DNA of 64,000 nt, from contig KL647298.1 in NCBI GenBank assembly GCA_000727475.1, positions 124,001 to 188,000 of the forward strand, in the 5' to 3' direction. How positions within the stretch are numbered: position 1 is the stretch's first letter; every line of letters starts with the position of its first letter. Made by a program: the position numbers and the translations under genes. The notes beneath the pieces were generated by a model, which worked only from the letters and a program-made list of their open reading frames with translations, was not told the origin of the DNA and did not search any database. This DNA comes from Sarcocystis neurona (taxonomy: Eukaryota > Apicomplexa > Conoidasida > Eucoccidiorida > Sarcocystidae). Positions 1 through 9,508 of the stretch are shown here, in pieces.

Positions 1-2767
1 TAAGCGTTTCCCATCATCGCAGGACGACGTGATTGCGGTTGGCATATTCCTTCAAAACAGATAGGAAAATTTGCGGAACAAGGTGCAACAGTGGCGTTCC
101 GCAATATGCAACAAGGTGCCCGAATAGTGACTGGGAGAGTCGAACGGAGCAAATTACCCTCTGAACGATCCCCTATTACGCGTCGTGGACAACCGTCATC
201 CCGAAAAAAGGTCCATAGAGCGCAAGCAGTGCGTGCGCTCCGCGGGTGTCGTTGGTAAGGGAAACTGTTGCCACGCCTGAGGTGAGTACCATAGAGTCAA
301 CGTATATTATGAACGGACAAATGGATGCACGGGAGAGAACACGAACTGTGCGTTAAGAGACTGAGAAGGAACGCGGTAGACAATGATACCTTGTCCGCTA
401 AAAAGTGAGACATTGTCTGCCACTACGCGTGGCAAACGTACGTCAGTAGGACGGACAATACGTGGGACATTGAGAAGAACCCGGCAGTATGGTGAAAAAA
501 CGCTCTGACTGATCTAAACCATTCTAAAATGCTATTTCGAGACCATCGCAAAACGATGTGTGGAAGGCTCGACGCGTAGACTCAGCGCTAGTACGAGCAG
601 GTAAGCCACAGGATGTTCTGTGTCAGAACCAGTGCGTCCCAAAATTCTACCGCTGTCCAACGGCCAAAAAAAAAGAGTACCTCGTCGCAAGTACAGATGA
701 AAGAAGTGTTAAAGTATCAGCGAAAACAGTCAAGATATCTTGACTTACCCGGACGGTGTACAACAGAATACGCAAGAGTACGAGCCCGACACACGATCAC
801 GTATCTGTGAGCATAGTAGCTCAAGGGAAAGCAGAAAATTCATGTAAACTCGTGGAAGGTTCGGAAAAAGGTACCTTCCTATTTCGAGAGCCTGTTTCTC
901 ACTCTTGTAAGCAAGCACGCAGGACGCACATTGAGTCTCTCTTGTCACGAAATGCTTAAGAAGTGCGACGTTAGGCTTCATTGATGTTCCGGTTCCTGAG
1001 GAACGCCTACTTTCACACGACCCTACCAGCGTAATATCAATATTTGAAGTGGCCTGTCGCTTCTTTCAAATTCGCTAGTTAGAATATCTGTCTCTTCGTT
1101 GCTTTTGGGTCACTATGAAGAAGAGTTGTACAGCTACGTAAGTCTCCTTAGGTGTAGTCGATAAGGAGCTTCATAACTACTAGACCTGCAGCCTCGGCAA
1201 GAAGGAGACCTTTGAGGAGTCAGAATACTGTGGAGGGCTTCTCGCCTCTGGTCGAAGATAATTTTGTGTATGTATGATCGTGCTACGCAGAGGCGCAAAC
1301 ATCTCTATCCTGAAGCACCTCTAATAGAGAACTGTCACTTCCTCTGAGATGACAGAACCATAGCTGACCGAATGAAAGACGAAGGCCAGCAACTGATGCA
1401 CATAACGGTAACACCGCATTCCACGTTGCTTGCCATCTACTCAGCTTCTTGAAAGCTGCGCTGTGGCACATGCTCCCTTGAACCGAAGCATCCAAGCACA
1501 TTGTAGCACGAAGAACCATCGACGTGTGTCTTGTATACCCACTTGTGTGGAGTTGGACTAGGTTCCCTGCTTCGCTTAGAAGTGACGCTATATCACTTCC
1601 GCTTCAACATCTGTAGCCGTGAGCAAAATCCTGCAAACTGCGTATACCTTACCGCATTGAAAAAGATGGTCTTTTGTTTCGTTGCTCCCTCTGCAGGTGT
1701 GGGCGAAATCCGGTAAACTGCTTCGGGTGTAACGAGACTTTGGTACTGGTGTGGACCCAGTGGTTTGCGGGAGTAGGAGCTACAGTACGTTTCCCCTAGC
1801 ATTTGCAGAAGTGAGCTTTTTTTGTGGTGCGCACAGCATACACCAGTCACCATAGAATGAGTTGTGTTGATATTCATGAGTACACGTACGAGTTTTACCC
1901 GGGCATCTCCTCGAGGTACCCAGTGAGAGTTTCACGGGTATGTTGGCAGAGGACGGCCCACAAGGATACACGTGCGCATACACCTGTCCGTATGCCTTCA
2001 AGTTAATAAACATTGTCGCACTCTTATTTTGTATAGCCACCTGCAGGAGGTCACTCCCTACGTACGCATACAATTAGTACACTCCAGTGACAAAGAATTG
2101 TCTAAGTCCCGATACGTGTAAGCACGCACATCAGCACCGTGTGTCTCTGCGTACAACATATGATGGCAGCTAGCCCTGTCCACAAAGCACCTCTAGAATT
2201 ACGCGTACATGTACGCGTCAACGCTAGTGTGTACGGACAAGGCTGCACATAATTCCACTGTAGACACCAACATACAGAACTCGCTGTGGTGCACGCACGT
2301 AGTAGTAACCGCTCGCTGTTTCATCGCAGTGAACGTTTTGAGTATGAGTGTACACACTGGTATATATATATATATATATGCACATCTTCATGTCGTGTAC
2401 ACGCGTGAATCTCCATACACGTGAACTGAGAAGATGCGCTTGGAAGTAGTAGACAGTACTGACAGTGGTAAATGTGGTCAACAGACGCCCCCGATCGAAC
2501 TGCGGAGCATATGTGTAGGGGTGCACCTGTGAAACGCTGACACACATAATCTGGGCGCCAGGGGTCTGTCACGGACACAAATAGATCGTTGCGCTAGCCT
2601 CTTTTGTGCAATAGCAGATCACCTTGATCTGCACAAATTCTGGCCATCACGAGTACTGAACCCCTTTCTGCTTTCCTCAGGCATTCCCTTCTCTCCTGTA
2701 ATCGTGTTCGTGCCCCGAACAGCTCACATGTAGATTGCTGGGTTTATCTGCGTAGGTATGTACGCAC
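1..2767. other. Unrecognised sequence, no supported gene
   Basis: All six frames are broken into pieces under about 110 codons and none resembles a family I know. There are no triplet tracts like those in the exons further right. The only obvious simple repeat is a short TA run at 2361-2379. It may be intergenic or decayed repeat sequence. Confidence 0.5.
2361..2379. repeat. (TA)n microsatellite
   Basis: Uninterrupted alternating TA run of about 19 bp, read directly. Confidence 0.95.
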
Positions 2768-3625
2768 GTGGAGACACACGCAGATGCAGACAAAGCTTGG
2801 CCACGCTCCTACGCGTACATCCGCCAGTGTCGCCTCATTCGTGAACACGCGAACTATGCAGGGCATTTGCATGCGTGTTTGCGACTGGAGAATAGGTGTA
2901 CTAAGCAGCGCCCTCTTTGCACAAGAAAGCACAGGGTCAGACCATTTATAGGAAATTCGAGTTGCAAGGGGACACACTTTGGTTCTAAGGAGCAAGCGTG
3001 CGTAGGTTCCTTCCCTGTTGTTCAACACAGCCATATAAGGTAGCTTATGGAAAACTGCTGTACTAAGCTTCGTTTTTCTTTTGCGCAAGAAAGGTCACAG
3101 TCAAAATATTCACCGGAAAATCGACTTGCAAACGGACACACACTGATTTCAAGTGTCACGCGTACGTTGATTCCTTTCCTGCTGTTCAAGAGCCACGTGA
3201 GGCAACCTATGGAGAGTTGCTGCACTAAGCGCCGTTCTCTGCGCAGGAATGGCCACAGTCCAAATATTCGCAGGGCACTCAGTTGCAAAGAGATACAGTC
3301 TGATTTCAAGTGTCACGCGTGCTTCGGTTTTTTTCCTGTTGTTCAACACAGAGACATGAGGCTACGCGTGAAGAACTGCTGTACTAAGCTTCGTCCTCTT
3401 TATGGACGAAAGGCCACAGTCCAAACATTCACAGGGAAATCGAGCTACAAAGGGACAGACCCTAATTTCAAGTTTCACGCCTGCGCAGGTTCATTTCGTG
3501 TTGTTCAACACAGCCAACTGAGGCAAACGTTCAACTTCTGCCTACACGTAAGTGTTTGCACACGTGTGCGCGTAGGGCGGATTACACGCGCAACTTCGAG
3601 TGAACGTGTAATCTGCAGTTCCTGA
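2768..3625 (+). pseudogene. Cys-containing repeat open frame interrupted by one TAG
   Basis: One plus frame runs through all four copies of the tandem repeat with a single TAG at 3041-3043 and an ATG four bases later. Each copy encodes about 53-54 residues with a recurrent (N/S)CCTK-type start (RCTK in copy 1) and, in most copies, a later FPVVQH-like piece. No signal peptide, membrane segment or known domain is visible. The first open part starts at 2768 (GTG or splice-fed) and the second part at ATG 3047. The minus strand is also partly open here, so coding is not proven. It may be a decayed repeat-protein gene, two exons, or a noncoding satellite that is open by chance. Confidence 0.3.
2891..3527 (+). 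repeat. Four-copy tandem repeat, unit about 160 bp
   Basis: Four diverged head-to-tail copies are visible. The anchor TGTACTAAGC (one copy reads TGCACTAAGC) begins at 2897, 3059, 3221 and 3380, giving periods of 162, 162 and 159 bp. Each copy also carries a GTTGTTCAACACAG-like segment near its end. All three periods are multiples of three, so the plus frame is kept between copies. Confidence 0.9.
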
Positions 3626-3627
3626 AA

Positions 3628-4079
3628 ATGAATCTTAACCCATGCGGAGACATCTCTACTTCAAGCGACCTTCTAGAGTGCGCAAACGCACTTACATTGG
3701 CGTGTATATGCAGGGCATGTGTGCTGGTAGATACACACAGACATATCTGTATTCTCTGTACGTGGAAATAGACATCGTTTTGTCTGACCATTCACATGAC
3801 AACAGGTATGCAGACTACTTCCACATTTTCCACCGTTCTGCTAGCCTGCGTAGTGTACGCCCCTAGTCGGAGATGGGGCGCGCTGATGCAAAGTCTTCTG
3901 AAGAACTGGGGGTACCACGTTTTCACTCTATGTTGCGTGTGTGATCCGGCGTACGCACACATGCGTACAAACACGGGTATATAGGCAGAAGATAGAGGGC
4001 TGCTTCAGGTGGTTGCGTTGTTGAGCACACAAGAGAGAAGGTGAATCGACGCACGCACGATCTTGAAAAGTAACCCCAG
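3628..4079. other. No feature seen
   Basis: Ordinary mixed sequence between the 160-bp repeat and the first CAG-rich block. Only short open frames occur. Confidence 0.4.
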
Positions 4080-5400
4080 GAAACAGCAGCTGCAGTATGC
4101 GCTTCAACAGTATCAGCAGCAGCATCAGCAACAAGAGCAGCAAGAGCAGGGGCAACAGGAGCAGCAGCAGTAGCAGCACGCGCAGTAGCGTCAGGAGATT
4201 GATAGTCACTAGTGGTACTTTTGTGTTTTTCGGGCTGAGTGCCTTGACCCAAGAGCAGCAGCAGCAGAGAGAGCGGGAGACGGAGTCTGCAGGAGCGAGC
4301 GCGACGGCAGGAACAGCAAAACGAACTTGAGCACCCGCCACCATCCGGCCTGGGGTAGGCCGAAGGTCCACCTCTCTGTTCAACAGCAGAACCACCGGCT
4401 CCCCTACGTGCGATAGGCCAGCACACAGCAGGAGTGCGATCTAGAGTCACGTCCCAGCTGCTGCTGCTGCTGGAGGAGCTGCAGTCCCGTTACGCGGACT
4501 AAAGAAGAGCAGCAGCAACAGCTGCAGGCGCGCAGCAGCAGCAAGCAGCAGCTGCAACAGCAACAGCCCAGAAGCAGTAGGCCCCCGTTGCTGCCTGTAT
4601 ATTTTCGTTAATGCGCTAGAACGAAGAAGGGTCGTGGAGCCGCAGGGGTGACTGTGGAGGCAGCCGCAGTTCTTTCTGCTGCGCTGTGAGAGTCACTACG
4701 GAGCCACAGTTTTGCCTTTCCCTTCTTCTGTGTCCGTCTGCATGTCCGTCGGGGCTGCTCCTGTGGCCCACGCGTTCCTTATTCGAGGAAGTCCCGGTGT
4801 TGAATCTCCTTTTCTAACTTATTTGCAGTTATCGTGCTACTCTGTCTCCTCCGTTTCTCCTCCCCACCTCTCCTCATCCCCATGTCCCCGCCTTCTCTGC
4901 TGCGGCCGACCATGCTTTCTCGCGGAAAAGTTCCCCGCCTTCCACTGGCCGTCCGTCCCTCCCTACTCCTGCGCCTCCTCTGGCCTTTTCTTTACTTCTT
5001 CTTGGTCGCATTCGTTTTCATTTTTGCTCACTGAGAGTGCGGCTCTGCCAATGACGAGGAGGCAACTGTGCGTGAGGTGTGTCTGCTCCCCAAGAGATGA
5101 ACTGCCACCACCGGAGAAACAGCGGTGCCGGGCAAACCCTGCGGCAGAACCCGCGACCAACGCCGCCAAGAAATTACAACACAACAAAGCAACCTACCGA
5201 GGCAGCAGCCTCCGCGCTTTAGCAGTACGAAACTCTACCACAGCAGCAAATGCTCGACGGAGTGAGTGGACAAGTATTTTAGCCGAATGCCGGGGCAGCT
5301 GCAGCAGTATTTGCAGTCCAGAGATGGAATTTCCCGTGTGTGCCGCGACGCCGCGCGCGTAACGCTAAAAAATCTTTGTCGGCACGTGCACTGGCAACAC
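4080..5400 (+). pseudogene. CAG-rich block with Gln-rich coding fragments
   Basis: Several stretches read like pieces of a Gln-rich protein in shifting plus frames: from about 4090 a frame starting QLQYALQQYQQQ that meets a TAG after about 28 residues; near 4275-4350 a charged stretch including QERARRQEQQNELEH; near 4490-4610 a stretch containing KEEQQQQLQARSSSKQQ; and near 5225-5260 a short piece ending MLDG directly before a GTGAGT donor-like hexamer. No continuous frame or conserved domain links them. They could be exons of an uncharacterised gene with introns I cannot place, or a decayed gene. The CAG tracts themselves are seen directly. Confidence 0.3.
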
Positions 5401-5511
5401 GTAACGATACGGCAGCGACGGTGAACAAACATTTCTTCCCGTTTTTGCCTTTTTCTTGGCCGCTTCGTCCGCCTACAATCTTTTATCTCGCGTTTGTGGC
5501 CGTGGTGGCCG

Positions 5512-6058
5512 TTAAGGCGCGCAGGGAGTGGAAGCGGACACCCGCAAACACAAATTTTCGTTCCTGCAGACCATTTTCTCCACGGTGACAAAAGTCGTGA
5601 CAAACGTCCGCAGTGTGATTAAGGGCTTTACAGAATTTTCCGCCCATTGATTTACGTGTGTGGACGTGCGTGTGCAAGTTTGAAAAGAAACGTGCGTTCT
5701 TCTCTGCCTGCGCCTTCGCAAGCGAGAACAAACACGCGTGCCTGCGACACTGTCTCCGTGGCAATACGCCCAAATATAGCGCGTGCACCGCAGTGCACAA
5801 TATATCTCTCTCTGTGTCCCCCGCTTTCCCTCAGAATTTCCTGAGGCACCATCTTCTAGGTCTCGGCACGCGCACCGCTGGAGCAGCACGTCAGACGCAG
5901 GAATTGACCGAAAGCAGCCGATCTCATCACTTTTTTTCTTCTTTGTCTCCCCATACGATAACGCGAGTAGACAATTCTTTCTTCTGTATGGTTGCCTTTT
6001 GACGCCACATCTGCTTTGTTCGTCCCGGCATCGACTGTCGCGCAGCTTGCAAAGGTGA
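5512..6058 (-). other. Long minus-strand open frame, no homology seen
   Basis: A minus frame stays open for about 180 codons of non-repetitive sequence here, then continues to 6537 through the triplet array as a run of leucines. The non-repeat part is rich in Cys, Arg and Lys and matches nothing I recognise. The length is more than chance usually gives, but there is no plausible start, and the Leu-rich extension is probably an artefact of the CTG-containing strand. Confidence 0.15.
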
Positions 6059-6090
6059 AAGACAAGCAGGATCAGCAGCAGCAGCAGGAG

Positions 6091-6640
6091 AAGCAACAGC
6101 AGCAAAGGAAGCAGTAGTAACCGCGAACAAAGCAGAAACAGCAGAAGCGACAACGGAGCGACCAGGAAGACCAGCAGCCGCAGTAACAGCAGCAGAAAAC
6201 GCAGCAACCGCAGGGACGAAAAGAGAGCGACCAGGAAGATCAGCAGCCGCAGCAACAACAGGAAAAGCAACAACAGCAGCAGAAGGGCAACGAGAGCCAC
6301 CGGGAAGACCAGCAGCCGCAGCAACAGCGAGAGAAGCAGCAACAGCAGTAGAAGCGGGAAAGGAACGACCGAGAAGACCAGCGGCCGCAGCAGCAGCGAG
6401 AAAAGCAGCAACAGCAGCAGAAGCGGGAAAGAAACGACCGAGAAGACCAGCGGCCGCAGCAACAGCGAGAAAAGCAGCAACAGCAGCAGAAACGGGAAAG
6501 AAACGACCGAGAAGACCAGCAGCCGCAGCAACACCAACAGGAAAAGCAGTAAGCAGCAGAAGCGAAAACAGAGCGACCAGGAAGACCAACAGCAGGAGCA
6601 ACAACGACACCGAAGAAATCAGCAAGAGCAGAACGTCGCA
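6091..6640 (+). repeat. Seven-unit tandem array, unit 69 bp, CAG-rich
   Basis: The anchor GACC(R)(R)GAAGA recurs at about 6160, 6229, 6298, 6367, 6436, 6505 and 6575, spaced 69-70 bp. Each unit is a block of CAG/CAA/GCA triplets plus a non-CAG spacer. On the plus strand the Ala frame (6003-6926) and the Ser frame (6059-6677) are both open with no ATG in the repeats, giving 23-residue repeats such as KKRPRRPAAAATARKAATAA or KETTEKTSGRSNSEK. The Gln frame is broken by TAG. If coding, this is an internal exon, but the frame cannot be chosen from this sequence alone. Confidence 0.85.
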
Positions 6641-6832
6641 GCAGCTACGCCCCGGCAACAGCAGGAAGGCTCCTAAGATACCGGCCGCCGGTAGGAGAGG
6701 AAATCGGGTGCGGCGTCTGCCCCACGCGTCTTTCTTCCTTCCTTGTTTGCACGTTGGGCTTCAAGGCAGGATTCTCGAAGAGATTCCGCAGGTGCGCCTC
6801 CAGCACGTGCGCCCGCCAAGAAACAAATCTCT

Positions 6833-7520
6833 CCATATATATACATATATATATACACACGTCTACATCTGTAACCGTAGATACCACCCTGCGTATAGAT
6901 ATACATGTGTACGTACTTATACGTAGTTGTAGATGCATATATTACTCAACGTATATATATATGTATATACGCACACTGCACACGCGCGTGTATGTCGTCC
7001 TGTCTCCGTGCCGCTGTCAGTGTGTATCTGTCTGTCTATCACTGTGTATCTTTTTCTATTTCTCTACATCCATCGATCTCTCGCTGTCTACAGACGCGAG
7101 TTTTCCACATGAGAACTCTCGGGAGGCTCACGTGCCTCCAGCTTCTTGGTTGCTGCATATGTGTCTCTCTATCTATCTCTGTATCTCTATCTATCCGTAT
7201 CAAACTATCTGTACCTATCTATATCTTCCTATATCTACGTCTATCTATCTTTCTATCTGTCTCTGTGTCTCGCTGTCTATTTCTCTGTCTGTCTTTCTAT
7301 ATCTGTCTATCTATATCTGCCTATATCGATCTATCTACGTCTATCGATCGATCTATATCTGTCTGTCTACCTCTCTATCTCTCTACCTATCTGTGGCTGC
7401 ATCTCTGCATCTATATCTATATCTACCTATCTATGTCTCTCTCCCTATAATATATATATATATTAGTAAGCCTGAAATATATATATATATGCATATATAT
7501 ATATATATGTGCGTATGATG
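6833..7520. repeat. TA runs and (CTAT/CTGT)n tetranucleotide microsatellite
   Basis: TA-rich runs at about 6833-6860 and 6950-6970 flank a long imperfect CTAT/CTGT/CTCT array at about 7020-7445, followed by further TA runs to about 7510. Open frames over it are long only because the repeat lacks stops. Confidence 0.9.
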
Positions 7521-8611
7521 TATGGACCTGCGCCTTCGCGGCTGTAGATGTTTGGCTTTGCGCGTGGTTGCCAGGCCCCGCAGGCTTCTCGGCCATGCAG
7601 GGGGGGGGTGGAAGTTGTGGCTGGTCCTCGTTCGAGTGCATATCTCCGTGTCTCCGTCTCTCCGTCTCTCTCCCGGCTGCGGTGCTGCCCTTAGCGGGGC
7701 GGGGGAGGGCGGGCAAGAGTTGCTGATTTTGCTGCTATTTCGCTTTCTCCGTCCTCCTCTCTATCTCGGCTGCGGTGCTGCGCGCTGACGCATGCGCCCC
7801 AATATATTTTCTACAGGGAGCAGAAGGACGACACGCGCACGCGTGGAGTAGTATATGCGTCAACAGAAGACATGGAGACAGACTACTGAGGCCGCCACAC
7901 ACATACATATACGTATATTACGAAAGAGAGAGACTAAGACAGGATATACACATATATACATACAGACGAACATATATATATGTCTTTAGAGAGGAAGACA
8001 CAGAGACATGTACGCATATATAAGGTGAGAGTGTACTCTATATACGTAGATTTGCATAGAGAGAGAGAATCTGTGCATGTGTATGTATAGGCATACACAG
8101 GCGCACAGAGAGAGGGTCAGCATACATATGCGTACATATATATATGTAGAGAAAGAGCATTCCGGAGCGGATGCAGAGGTCCAAACACGATAGACACATA
8201 CATATATATCTGGGGAGAGAAAGTAGACACACATATAGAGAGAGAGTATAAACGAGAAGGCAGAGACACAGAAGAGGAACATGTGTATGTAGAGAGAGAG
8301 CCCGTGACAAGGTATAGACACTTATATAAGTACATATGCGTAGACTCGCCTCTGTACAGGGCAGCGTCTCCGCGTGTGGACACGTGTCCAGATGGAGAGA
8401 CGGGCATGCAGCAATAAATATATGTGTATGTACGTGTATGTGAGTGTGTACGTGTGAGAGGACGGTATGGAAACACGCCTGCCCATCTTTTACGAGGAAG
8501 AAGGTGCGCGGGCCTGGGTCTGGGTCTCAGCTGCAGCACCGCGTCCACTACCCGGCAGCTGTGTCTCCGTGCAGCAGCCGTCGACATACTACGGCCGCCT
8601 GTCGTGGAGCG
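7521..8611. other. Microsatellite-rich, no supported gene
   Basis: About 7900-8420 is dominated by TA, CATA and GAGA runs. The flanks (7530-7790 and 8420-8610) are GC-richer with short open frames on both strands, for example a plus frame from ATG 8467 of 89 codons, none recognisable. Confidence 0.5.
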
Positions 8612-9500
8612 CTACATGCGCTGGCGGAGAGGGGGCTGCTCACCGTGACACACTTCTACCACGTGTGAAGGAAAAGAAGAACGGGCCGGCACGCGACTTG
8701 GCTTCCTGCCGTCTGAGAGCTGCTGTATCATACTGACGACGTCCGCAGCTCTTACTCTCGCAGCTCGAGAGTTGACCGCGCTGCTGGACTCTTCACTGCT
8801 GCAGCTGCTGCGGTGCTTCTCGCTGCTGCTGCTGCTGCGAGGCTTCTCATTGCTGCTGCTGCTGCTGCCCTGCGTCTCACTACTGCTGCTGCTGCTGCGA
8901 TGCTTGTCACTGGCTGCTGGTGCGATGCTTCTTAGAACTGCTGCTGCTACGGTGCTTCTCACTGCTGCCGCCGTTGCTGCGCGTCTCGTTGCTGCTGCTG
9001 CTGTTGTGGCTGCGTCGTCGTCTTCTCGAACCGTCGTCGCACATGTACGTGCAAAAAATTTCCGTAGGTATGTGTGTGGATATTCGTCTACGTGATAGGC
9101 AGCGTAGGTGTTATTTACCAGGTAGAGTGTGGACGACTCTTCTGCTGCTGGTGCTGCGCTCTGTTCCGCTGACGCCACTGCTGCTGTGGCTGCGATGGTG
9201 GTGGTTTTCACCCGGCGACAGCAGCGGCGCTTGGCTGCATGCGTCACTGCCGTGTGCATCGCTGCTGCCGCTGCTGCTGCCGCAGCAGCAGCGGGGCTGC
9301 TGCTGGTGCAGCAAACCGGCAGCTGCTCTTCCTCGTCGTCCTGCGGCGCTGTTGCTCTGCTGCCGTTGCTGCATCTGCTGCTGCTATGGCTGCGTGCCTT
9401 CGTCCGCCCTGCGGCTGCGACGCCGACGTTGACACTCCTCTGCTGCTGTGCTCGTGCTGCTGCGATTGCTGTCGGTGCTGCTGCAGTTCCTGCTGCTGAC
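8612..9500 (-). CDS. Candidate minus-strand Ser/Ala/Gln-rich coding block
   Basis: Triplets here are CTG on the plus strand, so the minus strand reads CAG. A 215-codon minus frame (9259-8612) contains an approximately 11-residue SSSSSEK(P/H)R-like repeat encoded by about 33-bp DNA units at 8790-9030. A second minus frame covers about 9500-9244 with QQQELQQHRQQSQQHEHSS. No domain is seen. It lies immediately beside, and divergent from, the SUZ gene start at 9509, so it could be a head-to-head neighbour, or simply 5' noncoding triplet sequence of that gene. Splice sites were not identified. Confidence 0.25.
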
Positions 9501-9508
9501 GGTTCAAG

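Noticed and set aside
5927..6658. Minus-strand 243-codon Ala/Leu repeat frame as a membrane repeat protein
   Set aside because: It is the complement of the 69-bp CAG array. The strand is open in several frames because CAG/CTG triplets lack stops.
6754..7518. Plus 254-codon Ser/Tyr/Ile-rich frame
   Set aside because: It is a translation of TA and CTAT/CTGT microsatellites.
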